Below are positions 26,255 through 36,450 of a stretch of 64,000 nt of DNA, one piece after another (position 1 is the stretch's first letter; every line of letters begins with the position of its first letter). Both the position numbers and the translations under genes were made by a program. The stretch comes from Anaerotignum faecicola (GTDB lineage: Bacteria; Bacillota; Clostridia; Lachnospirales; Anaerotignaceae). Location: contig JANFXS010000003.1 of assembly GCA_024460105.1 (NCBI GenBank), positions 1 to 64,000 on the forward strand. The letters run 5' to 3'. A model generated the notes under the pieces. The model was given only the letters and a program-made list of their open reading frames with translations, had not been told where the DNA came from and made no database searches.

Positions 26255-27916
26255 GTGAAAAAAAGAATTATTACAGGATTGATAAGCGCTGTATTGGCGT
26301 TGTCGCTGGCGGCCTGTGGAGGAAATGACAGCGGCGATTCACAGCAGACGGCGCCGGCTGAAGGGCAGGGACAGCAGACGGAAGCGGAAACAAGCGAACC
26401 GCATGTAGGCGGAACATTAACGGTAGGCATTAGCGGCGAGCCGTATAATATTGCAACATGGCTTTCCAATGATATGAACTCGCATTTGCTTATGAATTTA
26501 GTTTTGCCGTCTATGATGGTTGTAAATGAAAAAGGTGAAAAAGAACCTTATATCATTGAAAGTTACGAGGCTTCTGAAGATCTAAAGACATATACAATTA
26601 AACTTCATGACGGTTTAACGTGGCATGACGGTGAACCGCTTACAGCCGAAGATCTTGCGTTTACTGCCGACTACTGTGTAAAACATAGTTTAAGCTTCGG
26701 AGCCGATATGTTCAAATCTGTTGAAAGTTCGGAGGTTGTAGACGACACAACCGTTATATTCCATTTATCAATCCCTTCTGTAAGCTTTGTAAGCCAAATG
26801 GGGTATTGGGTTGACATTATGCCGAAACATATTTACGAAAATGTTGATGATCCGATGAACTTTGAATTTAACGGCGTAGGTTACGGCCCGTATAAATTGA
26901 CAGACTATGCAAAGGGCGAATACTATACTTTAGAGCGTGTTGAGAATTGGCCGCTTGCCAACGATGGACAGGGAGCTTATTTGGATAAAATTATTTTCCG
27001 CGTTTATGCAGATCCGAACGCATTGGTTTTGGCTATGAAAAACGGCGAGGTTGACGTTTCGGGAACCGAACTTCCTGTTTCAGCGCAAAATCAGCTAGCT
27101 GATTCGGACGGGCAGTTTACTATTGAAAGCGTTGAGTCTTTAGGCTACGGTTACTTAGCGTTTAATTGCAGCAATGAATTTTTAAGTGATAAAACCGTAA
27201 GGCAGGCTCTGGCAATGACAATAGACAGGGACGGCATAGTAACGGCGGCTCTTCAAGGCGGGGCAAGGAAAATGGAAACTCCTGTTTCACCGGTATATAC
27301 TGATTTGGTACAGTCAAATATTACATATCCGGCATTTGACATTGAAGGCGCAAACAAATTGTTGGATGACGCCGGATACACAGATACAGATAACGATGGC
27401 GTGCGTGAGATGAACGGCAAGCCTATGGAATTTGAAGTGGTATATAAAAACTCAAGCAATAATATCGATGCGGTAGCAAATATATTTAAATCAAATGCAG
27501 AACAAGCCGGTTTTAAGATAAACATAAAATCTCTTGATATTGCGGCATTTACAAGCAATGTTGTTCAGGGACACGACTATGATATTAATATTCAGGAGTG
27601 GGGCGTTATTGACGACGTGGATTCTAAAGGTCTTTCAAATATTTATTTATCGGACTGTTCGATGAATTTTATGGAATACTATAATGAAAACGTAGACTCC
27701 ATTTTGGCCCAGCTTGAAACAGAGCCTGACAAAGCGAAAAGGCTTGAATTGTTGGACGAATTCCAGAAAATATATGTAGACGAACTTCCCGTAGTAAACT
27801 GCTGGGTGCGTACAAAAGCATATGGATGTTCAAATAAATTTGCAGGCTGGAGTTTAACGCCGGGATTATATGGAGTTATGGATGTAAAAGATTTAACGCA
27901 TGTATATGAAAAATAA
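26255..27916 (+). CDS. Oligopeptide-binding lipoprotein, SBP family 5
   Basis: 553 residues with a lipoprotein signal peptide (MKKRIITGLISAVLALSLAA then C21) and a Ser/Gln/Glu-rich linker. The fold is that of OppA/DppA proteins: GGTLTVGISGEPYNIATWLS, LHDGLTWHDGEPLTAEDLAF, TIDRDGIVTAALQGG. GTG 26255 follows gggaggtaatt. It should catch peptides outside the membrane and pass them to the OppBC channel. Its place after the D-aminoacylase gene supports a specialised peptide substrate. Confidence 0.93.
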   Translation: MKKRIITGLISAVLALSLAACGGNDSGDSQQTAPAEGQGQQTEAETSEPHVGGTLTVGISGEPYNIATWLSNDMNSHLLMNLVLPSMMVVNEKGEKEPYIIESYEASEDLKTYTIKLHDGLTWHDGEPLTAEDLAFTADYCVKHSLSFGADMFKSVESSEVVDDTTVIFHLSIPSVSFVSQMGYWVDIMPKHIYENVDDPMNFEFNGVGYGPYKLTDYAKGEYYTLERVENWPLANDGQGAYLDKIIFRVYADPNALVLAMKNGEVDVSGTELPVSAQNQLADSDGQFTIESVESLGYGYLAFNCSNEFLSDKTVRQALAMTIDRDGIVTAALQGGARKMETPVSPVYTDLVQSNITYPAFDIEGANKLLDDAGYTDTDNDGVREMNGKPMEFEVVYKNSSNNIDAVANIFKSNAEQAGFKINIKSLDIAAFTSNVVQGHDYDINIQEWGVIDDVDSKGLSNIYLSDCSMNFMEYYNENVDSILAQLETEPDKAKRLELLDEFQKIYVDELPVVNCWVRTKAYGCSNKFAGWSLTPGLYGVMDVKDLTHVYEK

Positions 27917-27985
27917 ATGATAAGATACGCCGCTGGTATATGCCGGCGGCGATTATCATAAATAAATTTAAAAGGAGGAAATAAA

Positions 27986-29197
27986 ATGGGAATTAAAACA
28001 GGTTATAAAGGTTATAAAGCATATTCCTATTTAGAGGCCGGAAAAGATTACAAAGATTTTGAATTAGCCGATTGGAATTGGGCGGGCGAATACCGTTTGC
28101 CGTTGGATGAGGAGCAGGAAGTTAGGGTTAAAAAACTGGCGGAAGAAAGTATTATAATATCTCTCCATGAACATCCGGTACATTTCCCTAAAAAAGTAAC
28201 TGAGGAGGAGATCCTTTCATATAATCAGGCGGGCAGAAATGTCTGTGCCTACGAGGCGTTGTCACATTCTTGTTTGGACTGTGTTTTCGATAATATGATG
28301 GACGGCTTAAATACTATTTCATCTAAATGGGGCTGGAAGTGGCAGGATATTATTCATGATTTAGGTATGCGTATGTGCGATATTGCGCATCAGGATTTTT
28401 TAATACATTGCCGTACTACGGAAGATATAATCCGTGCGCATAAAGAAGGCAAAATTGCATGGGTAGCTTCTATAGAGGGAGCCGCACCTATTGAAAACGA
28501 TCCGGATCGCATTGATATTTTATACGGATTAGGCGTCCGCTTATTAGGACTTGTTTATTCCGAATCAAATGCATTAGGATCGGGAATTAAAGAAACTAAT
28601 GACGGCGGGTTGACGCGTTTCGGCCAAGTATGCGTTGACAGGATGAATAAATTGGGAATGCTCATTGATGTTTCTCACTGCGGCCCGCAAACTGCATTTG
28701 ATGCGGCAACATACTCAAAAGATCCTATAGTTGCCACGCATGTAGGCGCAAGGGCATTATGGGACAGCAAGCGCTTGGCTGAGGACAGATTGTTCAAAGC
28801 TATTGCTGAAAAAGGCGGTTTGGTTTGTATAGAGTCTGCTCCGCACACAACAATGACAATGACTAATAAAACACATGATTTAGAGTCGACAATGGAACAC
28901 TTTGAATATATTGCAAATTTAATCGGGATTGATCATGTAGGCTTTGGCCCTGATACATTATATGGGGATCATGTCGGAGTGCATCATGCATTTGCAAAAA
29001 CATTATCGACTAAGGCAGTATTAAATCAAACAGTTTCATATGACGAAGTTCCATTTGTAAAGGGTTTGGAAAACCCTACAGAAGCAATGTGGAATATTCT
29101 CAGATGGCTTGTTAAACATGGATACAGCGACGAGGATATACAAAAAGTATTAGGAAAAAATGCCATGCGTGTGTTAAAACAGGTTTGGGGCGCCTAA
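27986..29197 (+). CDS. Membrane dipeptidase (peptidase family M19)
   Basis: 403 residues of the renal-dipeptidase type. Probable metal ligands are in SLHEHPVHF, the Glu of ASIEGAAP, and the His residues of LIDVSHCG and VATHVGAR; GIDHVGFGPD closes the site. M19 enzymes cleave dipeptides and often tolerate a D-residue at the C-terminus. It ends the importer operon (ribosome site aaggaggaa) and is followed by a terminator. Together with the D-aminoacylase it suggests use of D-amino-acid-containing peptides, for example from cell walls (inference). Confidence 0.88.
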   Translation: MGIKTGYKGYKAYSYLEAGKDYKDFELADWNWAGEYRLPLDEEQEVRVKKLAEESIIISLHEHPVHFPKKVTEEEILSYNQAGRNVCAYEALSHSCLDCVFDNMMDGLNTISSKWGWKWQDIIHDLGMRMCDIAHQDFLIHCRTTEDIIRAHKEGKIAWVASIEGAAPIENDPDRIDILYGLGVRLLGLVYSESNALGSGIKETNDGGLTRFGQVCVDRMNKLGMLIDVSHCGPQTAFDAATYSKDPIVATHVGARALWDSKRLAEDRLFKAIAEKGGLVCIESAPHTTMTMTNKTHDLESTMEHFEYIANLIGIDHVGFGPDTLYGDHVGVHHAFAKTLSTKAVLNQTVSYDEVPFVKGLENPTEAMWNILRWLVKHGYSDEDIQKVLGKNAMRVLKQVWGA

Positions 29198-29255
29198 ATA
29201 TAATTCAAAATACAACTTGTTTTTTTAATTAGGTTTCGTGCTCAAATACTTATAT

Positions 29256-29286
29256 GCCTGCTGAAAATTTTCGGCAGGCTTTTTCG
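29256..29286 (+). terminator. Terminator of the opp/dipeptidase operon
   Basis: Nearly perfect 12-bp stem gcctgctgaaaa / ttttcggcaggc (29256-29279) followed by TTTTT. Confidence 0.85.
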
Positions 29287-29947
29287 GCTGTAAATTCAAA
29301 TTTCTAAAATATTGAAGTTACGGCCTTTATATGATATACTGATATTCGGAATTTTTTCAAATATGCTGTCGTAAATAAAGAAGCAACATTAATATAACAT
29401 GAAAAAGATAAATTTTTAGCAGATTGGATATTAATTGAAAATAATTTTTACTATTATCGGTATTTTACTTACTTTATTCCATATACAATTTTGAAATATG
29501 GCTCTGGATATAATATCATTATAAAAAGCATAACCGAACAATGTATTGGTAAGATTTCATTTATCCCACATCCTCATGAAGATGATGACGGACGGTTCAA
29601 TATAAAACAAATTGCCGCGAATAAAACAATAAAAATATTTGGGAAATTTATAATAAATGTGAATCTTTTATTGCATAGATAGATATTCCGTCACAAATGG
29701 ATAAAGAAATACCATTAACATATATTTATTCACCCAATTCTGTTACTATTGTTTATATTTTAATTAAATATAAGAAACGTCTGATTCAAAAATAAGCAAA
29801 ATGAATGTAAAATCTTTTGTCAACAGCCCTAAGTTTTTAGGCTGGCTCATAACTACTATGATTGCAGCGTTATTGAATATGACTTCATGTAATTTATGCG
29901 GCAGATGAAATAAGTTCGGCACATAAAATAACTATTAAGGTGGAATT
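29287..29947. other. Intergenic region, no convincing gene
   Basis: About 660 bases. Short frames exist (29491-29682, and a hydrophobic 35-codon frame from ATG 29801) but none has a ribosome site or a recognisable product. The sequence looks like decayed DNA. The miaB promoter probably lies near its right end. Confidence 0.45.
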
Positions 29948-31378
29948 ATGAATATCGACAAAATAAATACCGAAACAGAGGCAAATAAATTTTCAAAACA
30001 AACGGAATACATGGAAAAAATAAAACGGTATCTTTCTGATTTTGAACAAGACACAGGGCGGAAACAAACATATTTTGTATTTACTACAGGGTGTCAGATG
30101 AACGCCCATGATTCTGAAAAAATAGCGGGAATGCTTGAAGAAATGGGATTTTTAAGGAGCCTGACAGAGGAAGACGCCGATTTTGTAATTTACAATACAT
30201 GCTGTATACGCGAAAACGCCGAAGTTAAAATATACGGCAGGCTCGGAAGGCTTAAGCACTTTAAAAAAACAAACAAAAATATGAAAATTGCCCTTTGCGG
30301 CTGCATGACACAACAGGACGTCGTAATTGAAAAACTGCGTAAATCATACAAATATGTTGATATTGTATTTGGAACATTTAACCTTTATAAACTGCCTGAA
30401 TTATTATATACAAATTTGGAAACAAATGAAACTGTTTTTGATATATGGAAAGAAGAAAAAGGAATTGTAGAAAATATACCGACAATTCTCGAGTATCCTT
30501 TTAAAGCAAGCGTTAATATTTCATACGGATGCGATAATTTTTGCAGCTACTGTATAGTCCCGTATGTAAGAGGGCGCGAACGCAGCCGTAAAAAAGAGGA
30601 TATTTTAAACGAGATTAAATGTCTTGCGGCTTCCGGCATCAAAGAGATCGTGCTTCTGGGCCAAAACGTAAACAGCTACGGCAAAAATTTGAACCCTCCT
30701 GTATCATTCGCACAGCTTTTAAGAGAAATAAATGAACTTGACGGAATTGAAAGAATACGGTTTATGACTTCTCATCCAAAAGATTTATCCGACGAGCTTA
30801 TACTTGCGATGAAAGAATGCAGCAAAGTATGCAATTATCTCCATCTTCCGTTCCAAGCCGGGAGCAACGCTATTCTTGAAAAAATGAACAGAAAGTATAC
30901 GAAGGAAAAATATCTTGAACTTATAAATAAAATAAGGTCACAGATTCCGGATATACTATTAAGCACGGATATAATGGTTGGTTTCCCGGGAGAAACCGAG
31001 GATGACTTTTTAGATACGCTTGACGTTGTTAATACCGTAGGATTTTCGACGGCATTTACATTTATATACTCAAAACGAACAGGCACGCCCGCAGCCGTTA
31101 TGGATAACCAGATAGACGAGAAAACGGTTAAAGACAGATTTAACAGGCTTGTTGATGCGGTAAATAAAAAAATATATGAAATTCACTCCGGTTTTGTTGG
31201 CAAAACTCTTAACATATTAGTTGAAGACGTCAGCAAGCAGGATGAAAATATTGTTTCCGGAAGAAGTGAGAACAACTGCCTTGTTCACTTTCCGGGAAAC
31301 AAAGATATTATTGGCCAAACTGTTCCTGTTAAAATAACAGGGAATAAAACATTTTATTTAATTGGAGAAAGGATTTGA
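29948..31378 (+). CDS. miaB: tRNA-2-methylthio-N6-dimethylallyladenosine synthase
   Basis: 476 residues, a radical-SAM methylthiotransferase acting on A37 of tRNAs reading U-starting codons. The N-terminal UPF0004 domain has its three cysteines (TTGCQMNAHDSE, NTCCIRENAE, CGCMTQQD); the radical-SAM cluster is GCDNFCSYCIVPYVRGRE (CxxxCxxC); a TRAM domain closes the protein. It works on the product of MiaA, encoded further down the same run of genes (36451-37395). Confidence 0.96.
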   Translation: MNIDKINTETEANKFSKQTEYMEKIKRYLSDFEQDTGRKQTYFVFTTGCQMNAHDSEKIAGMLEEMGFLRSLTEEDADFVIYNTCCIRENAEVKIYGRLGRLKHFKKTNKNMKIALCGCMTQQDVVIEKLRKSYKYVDIVFGTFNLYKLPELLYTNLETNETVFDIWKEEKGIVENIPTILEYPFKASVNISYGCDNFCSYCIVPYVRGRERSRKKEDILNEIKCLAASGIKEIVLLGQNVNSYGKNLNPPVSFAQLLREINELDGIERIRFMTSHPKDLSDELILAMKECSKVCNYLHLPFQAGSNAILEKMNRKYTKEKYLELINKIRSQIPDILLSTDIMVGFPGETEDDFLDTLDVVNTVGFSTAFTFIYSKRTGTPAAVMDNQIDEKTVKDRFNRLVDAVNKKIYEIHSGFVGKTLNILVEDVSKQDENIVSGRSENNCLVHFPGNKDIIGQTVPVKITGNKTFYLIGERI

Positions 31379-31382
31379 AAAA

Positions 31383-31778
31383 ATGAGTATTTATGATAAG
31401 GCAAGGGAATTAGGTAAAGAAATGCTTGAATGTGAAGAGGCGCAGAAGCTTTATGCCGCAAGGGAAACTTTTGAAAACAGCGAAGCCGCTAAAACTCTTG
31501 TAGACGAATATACCGACCTTAAAAATAAGTGGCAGGAAATTATGGGCGACGAAAACGCAGATAAAGCTATCCTTACGGATCTTGGCGAACAAATTGTGGC
31601 AAAAGAAAAAGAAATCAAAGAAAATGAAATTACAATGGGACTTATGAAGGCAGAAAGCGAATACGGCGCTTTTGTAAATTCTGTTTTCAACCTTATAAGC
31701 GCAACTATACAGGGTCAGGATTCAGCCCAGGGCGGATGCGATCCAAGCTGCTGTGCAGGATGCAGCGGCTGCCACTGA
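31383..31778 (+). CDS. YlbF/YmcA-family protein with Cys-rich tail
   Basis: 131 residues from ATG 31383. The body (YDKARELGKEMLECEEAQKL) is an all-helical YlbF/YmcA domain; in Bacillus these proteins form the Y-complex that affects RNase Y and can carry iron-sulfur clusters (family knowledge). The tail GGCDPSCCAGCSGCH holds five cysteines and could bind metal. It sits between miaB and mutS, an arrangement common in Clostridia. Function in this host is not known. Confidence 0.85.
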   Translation: MSIYDKARELGKEMLECEEAQKLYAARETFENSEAAKTLVDEYTDLKNKWQEIMGDENADKAILTDLGEQIVAKEKEIKENEITMGLMKAESEYGAFVNSVFNLISATIQGQDSAQGGCDPSCCAGCSGCH

Positions 31779-31813
31779 TTTAAAAGTAAGTTGAATTTTT
31801 GGAGGAAAATATA

Positions 31814-34438
31814 ATGGCAAAATTAACCCCTATGATGGAGCAGTATTTTGAAATTAAGGAAAAATATAAATACTGCCTGCTGTTTTTCCGTCTGGGAGAT
31901 TTTTATGAAATGTTTTTTGACGACGCCATTATTGCCAGTAAGGAACTTGAAATAACATTAACGGGTAAAAACTGGGGACAGGAGGAACGCGCGCCTATGT
32001 GCGGCGTTCCTTTCCATTCAGCCGATACTTATATATCGCGTTTGGTTGAAAAAGGGTATAAAGTCGCTATATGCGAACAAGTTGAGGATCCAAAACTTGC
32101 AAAGGGCATTGTCAAAAGGGACGTGGTCCGAATTGTAACGCCCGGAACGTTGATTGACAACACAGTTTTGGATGAGAAAAAAAATAATTTCCTTGCTTGC
32201 GTATACTGTGACAAAAACGGTTTTGGTTTTTCTATATGCGACGTTACAACAGGAGAATTTCAAACTACCCAGTTTTCAGGTGCAGACGCGGCGTCAAAAC
32301 TTTTAGACGAGATCGCAAAATTCTGCCCTTCGGAAATTATATGCAACGCTGGATTTAAATCAATCCCAGAAGGAATTGAAACAGAAAGAAAATTTAACCT
32401 GAAATTGAATATATGCGACGACTGGATATTTGAATATCATTCCGCAAATAAGCGTTTGTGCCGTCATTTTGCTGTAGACCGTCTGGACGGACTGGGACTA
32501 AAGGATAAAATATTTTGTGTGTGTTCATCCGGAAGCTTGCTTGAATATTTATATCAAACGCAAAAAATAGACCTATACCATATTTCCAATATCAAAAGTT
32601 ATTCCACTGGACAATACATGGTTTTGGACATAAGTTCAAGAAGAAACCTTGAACTCAGTGAAACTCTGAGAGAAAAAAATAAAAAAGGCTCGTTATTATG
32701 GGTGCTTGATAAAACGAAAACTGCAATGGGAGCCAGGCTTTTAAGAAGATGGGTTGAACAGCCTCTGATAAACAAAAAAGATATAGAAAAAAGGCTCCAA
32801 GCTGTAAGCGAATTAAAAGATAATTTTTTTATACGGGAAGAAATCAAAGAAATACTTGATTCAATGTATGACTTTGAGCGTATAATGAGCAAAGTTATTT
32901 ATAATACCGCAAACTGTAGGGATCTGGTAGCTTTAAGAAATTCTGTTAAAAACCTTCCGGCGCTTAAAGACGCCATGAAAAAATGTGAAAGCAGCTATTT
33001 TGCGGAACTTTCCGAGAGCTTGGATTCCCTTGAAGATATATATAAAATAATATTAGACGCTATAATTGATGAGGATACGCCCGTAACCGTGCGTGAAGGT
33101 GGAATTATAAAAAAGGGCTTCAACAGCGAACTTGATGTGCTCCTGCGTGCGAAAGACGAAGGTGAAACATGGATATCGGATCTTGAAAGGGCGGAAAGAG
33201 AACTTACAGGCATTAAAAATCTTAAAATACGGTACAATAAAGTATTCGGCTATTATATCGAAGTAACAAAAAGCAATTTGGAAGAAGTTCCTGAAAGATA
33301 TATGCGTAAACAAACGTTGGCCAACTGTGAAAGGTATATGACAGCCGAACTAAATGATTTGGCGGAATTAATATTGGGTTCCGCCGAAAAGACCGTTGAT
33401 TTGGAATATAAGATATTTTCCGAAGTAAGGGACGCCGTAGCAAAAGAAGTTATTCGCGTTCAAAAAAGCGCTGAAATTACAGCTGTGGCCGACGTTTTGC
33501 AGTCGCTTGCCGAGGTGGCCGAAAAACAGGGATACTGTATGCCGGATATATCTGACGACGGCATTATAGATATTAAAGACGGAAGGCATCCTGTTGTTGA
33601 AAAAATGATTAATTCTGATTTTATACCGAATGATACGCTCCTTGATAAAGATGAAAATATGCTTTCTATTATCACAGGGCCGAATATGGCGGGAAAATCC
33701 ACTTATATGCGTCAAACAGCTTTAATAGTGTTAATGGCGCAGATTGGGAGTTTTGTTCCGGCTGCCTGTGCAAAAATCGGGATTGTTGACAGGATTTTTA
33801 CCAGAGTCGGCGCTTCCGACGATTTAGCTTCAGGCCAAAGTACGTTTATGATAGAAATGATAGAAGTTGCGAATATATTAAACAACGCAACGGAAAACAG
33901 TCTCTTAATATTGGATGAAATCGGACGCGGCACAAGCACTTTTGACGGATTAAGTATTGCATGGGCTGTTTTGGAGTACATAGCGGATAAGAAATGCGTA
34001 GGCGCAAAAACATTATTTGCAACGCATTATCATGAGATAACAGAATTAGAAGGGAAACTGCCCGGAGTTAAAAATTACTGTATAACTGTTAAAGAGCAGG
34101 GAGAAGACGTTATATTCCTGAGAAAAATTGTACGGGGCGGAGCCGATAACAGTTATGGCATACATGTAGGCCGCCTTGCAGGGCTTCCGATAAAAGTAAT
34201 CAAACGTGCGAAAGCTATTTTAAAACAGTTGAACGCCGCTGATATTACAAAAAAAGCAAAAAAAATTGCGGCTGAGTCCGAACTGCTGAATGAAGAAACA
34301 ACGCAGCAGCTCGATATTTTTAACGCACAAGATACGCAGCTTGCAGATGAGATAAACAGCATAGATGTTATGAGTTTAACTCCTATACAGGCAATTCAGG
34401 TACTTTTTGACCTTCAAAAGAAAACAAAAGGAATGTGA
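31814..34438 (+). CDS. mutS: DNA mismatch repair protein MutS
   Basis: 874 residues. The mismatch-binding N-terminus carries LFFRLGDFYEMFFDDA (the Phe-x-Glu of the FYE motif); Walker A GPNMAGKS is at 622-629; Walker B is LLILDEIGRGTSTFDG and the switch region ATHYHEITELEG follows. ATG 31814 comes after ggaggaaaat; an ATG five codons upstream lies before that site and is less likely. MutS finds mismatches and loads MutL, whose gene follows with overlap or near contact. Confidence 0.97.
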   Translation: MAKLTPMMEQYFEIKEKYKYCLLFFRLGDFYEMFFDDAIIASKELEITLTGKNWGQEERAPMCGVPFHSADTYISRLVEKGYKVAICEQVEDPKLAKGIVKRDVVRIVTPGTLIDNTVLDEKKNNFLACVYCDKNGFGFSICDVTTGEFQTTQFSGADAASKLLDEIAKFCPSEIICNAGFKSIPEGIETERKFNLKLNICDDWIFEYHSANKRLCRHFAVDRLDGLGLKDKIFCVCSSGSLLEYLYQTQKIDLYHISNIKSYSTGQYMVLDISSRRNLELSETLREKNKKGSLLWVLDKTKTAMGARLLRRWVEQPLINKKDIEKRLQAVSELKDNFFIREEIKEILDSMYDFERIMSKVIYNTANCRDLVALRNSVKNLPALKDAMKKCESSYFAELSESLDSLEDIYKIILDAIIDEDTPVTVREGGIIKKGFNSELDVLLRAKDEGETWISDLERAERELTGIKNLKIRYNKVFGYYIEVTKSNLEEVPERYMRKQTLANCERYMTAELNDLAELILGSAEKTVDLEYKIFSEVRDAVAKEVIRVQKSAEITAVADVLQSLAEVAEKQGYCMPDISDDGIIDIKDGRHPVVEKMINSDFIPNDTLLDKDENMLSIITGPNMAGKSTYMRQTALIVLMAQIGSFVPAACAKIGIVDRIFTRVGASDDLASGQSTFMIEMIEVANILNNATENSLLILDEIGRGTSTFDGLSIAWAVLEYIADKKCVGAKTLFATHYHEITELEGKLPGVKNYCITVKEQGEDVIFLRKIVRGGADNSYGIHVGRLAGLPIKVIKRAKAILKQLNAADITKKAKKIAAESELLNEETTQQLDIFNAQDTQLADEINSIDVMSLTPIQAIQVLFDLQKKTKGM

Positions 34439-34443
34439 TAGCT

Positions 34444-36432
34444 ATGAGAGAGATCCGTTTGCTTGATAATAACACTATAAATAAAATTTCTGCCGGCGAA
34501 GTAGTTGAACGGCCAAGTTCGGTTGTTAAAGAACTCGCAGAAAATTCCATAGACGCCGGGGCAAGCGCCGTAACTATAGAAATACGCGACGGCGGAACAA
34601 GCCTTATTAAAATAAGCGACAACGGCAGCGGTATACCTAAAGAACAGGTTAAAACGGCTTTCCTTCGTCATGCGACAAGCAAAATTTCCGATATAGAGGA
34701 TCTTGACTATATATATTCTCTCGGATTTAGGGGCGAGGCTCTTGCAAGTATCGCTTCTGTTTCTCAGATTGAAATGGTTACAAAGACCCAAAATGAAGAG
34801 CTTGGCTGTAAAATTGAGATAAGCGGCGGAAATATGATTGAAGAGAGCGAATGTGCCTGTGCAGGAGGAACGTCAATAACAGTTAAAAACATATTTTTCA
34901 ACGTGCCCGCAAGACGAAAGTTCCTTAAAAAGCCGGCAACTGAAAGCGGATATATCTCTGACACAGTTAATAAGCTTGCGCTTGCGCATCCGGAAATTTC
35001 TTTTAAGTATATTAATAACGGAAACGTAATGCTCCATACCAGCGGCAACAATGATTTAAAAACGGCTGTTTTCCATGTTTACGGAAAAGAAATGAGCCAA
35101 AAAATGATAGATGTTTCATGTGAAGAAAACGGTTTTAGGCTTTTCGGGCTTATAGGGAAACCGGAACTTTCAAGAGGCAACAGAAATTACGAAAATCTAT
35201 TTATAAACGGACGTTTCATAAAAAACGACGTCGTTTCACAAGCAGTTGAAGAAGCCTACAAAACCCGTCTTATGATAGGAAAGTTTCCGGTTTTTATACT
35301 GTCCCTTACTTTAAGCGCCGATATGGTTGATGTTAATGTACATCCTGCAAAACTCGAAGTTCGTTTCAGGGATGACGACGTAATTTATGATTTTATATAT
35401 AATGCCGTTTATGAGGCGTTAAAATCTATAGCGTTAATACCGAAATCAGATTGGAATAGCGCCCCGTCGGAAAAAGTAAAAAAACTAATCGAAAACGGAA
35501 ACTTCTTGGACAATCAAAATAGTTGTGCAAATAAAGACGAAGGGAATACTGCCCCTCATGACTCAAATCGATTTAAACAGGAAGTTATACCGGAAACGAA
35601 CATAACGGAAGTCATTAATAAAAATATATTTTCCAAAGTTGACGAATCCGTTAAATATAACAGTGAAGGAACACGACATTCCATTGACGAACTGAAGGAG
35701 CTTTATAAAAATAAAATGGATTCCGAAGATATAAACGGCGGTAAGAATATACTGAAAGAACGGCAGTTGGGGTATATACCTGATAAGGATGTAGGGCAGG
35801 AAATAATGCCGACGCCGGATAATATCGAAGAACTCGAACAGGCTGAAAGATTTTTCAATAATTATAAAATAACAGGCCAAATTTTTTCAACATATTGGAT
35901 AGTTGAACAGGGATCAAGCATATTTCTTATAGATCAGCATGCCGCTCATGAGAGAATACTTTTTGAACGTATTATGAATGAATTTAAAAACGGCGATGTT
36001 GTTTCACAGCGTATATTGCAGCCTATAGCGCTTAATTTAAGCGAAAAGGAAGCAATCCTGCTTAATGAAAATGTGGAGCTTATGGAAAGATTTGGATTTG
36101 ACATTGAATTTTTAGGCGGTATTAACTATGTGATTAAAGGCATGCCGTACATATTTCAAACTCCGGAAAATCTTAGCTTTTTTACAGAAATACTCGACAC
36201 TTTGGGAGTAGGCCAAAATGAAAATGTGTATGATAAAAAGATACATACAATCGCAACTATAGCATGCAAGGCCGCTGTTAAAGCCAATGATAAATTGTCG
36301 GTTCAAGAAGCGGTTTCACTTATAGAGAGGCTTTTAAAACTTGATAACCCCTTCAGCTGCCCGCATGGCAGGCCTACAATTATAGAACTTACTAAATATG
36401 AACTTGAAAAAAAGTTTAAACGTATACAATGA
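34444..36432 (+). CDS. mutL: DNA mismatch repair endonuclease MutL
   Basis: 662 residues from ATG 34444 (MREIRLLDNNTINKISAGEV). The GHKL ATPase motifs are complete: KELAENSIDAGAS, DNGSGIP, GFRGEALASI. The C-terminal dimer domain carries the endonuclease motif DQHAAHERILFE and CPHGRPT, as in organisms without MutH. A GTG at 34435 overlapping mutS is an alternative start but lengthens the protein beyond the family norm. Acts with MutS. Confidence 0.97.
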   Translation: MREIRLLDNNTINKISAGEVVERPSSVVKELAENSIDAGASAVTIEIRDGGTSLIKISDNGSGIPKEQVKTAFLRHATSKISDIEDLDYIYSLGFRGEALASIASVSQIEMVTKTQNEELGCKIEISGGNMIEESECACAGGTSITVKNIFFNVPARRKFLKKPATESGYISDTVNKLALAHPEISFKYINNGNVMLHTSGNNDLKTAVFHVYGKEMSQKMIDVSCEENGFRLFGLIGKPELSRGNRNYENLFINGRFIKNDVVSQAVEEAYKTRLMIGKFPVFILSLTLSADMVDVNVHPAKLEVRFRDDDVIYDFIYNAVYEALKSIALIPKSDWNSAPSEKVKKLIENGNFLDNQNSCANKDEGNTAPHDSNRFKQEVIPETNITEVINKNIFSKVDESVKYNSEGTRHSIDELKELYKNKMDSEDINGGKNILKERQLGYIPDKDVGQEIMPTPDNIEELEQAERFFNNYKITGQIFSTYWIVEQGSSIFLIDQHAAHERILFERIMNEFKNGDVVSQRILQPIALNLSEKEAILLNENVELMERFGFDIEFLGGINYVIKGMPYIFQTPENLSFFTEILDTLGVGQNENVYDKKIHTIATIACKAAVKANDKLSVQEAVSLIERLLKLDNPFSCPHGRPTIIELTKYELEKKFKRIQ

Positions 36433-36450
36433 ATTAATCGGGGGATTGAT

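Noticed and set aside
29491-29682. 63-codon frame as a gene
   Set aside because: No ribosome site, no recognisable sequence, and it lies in a decayed-looking gap.
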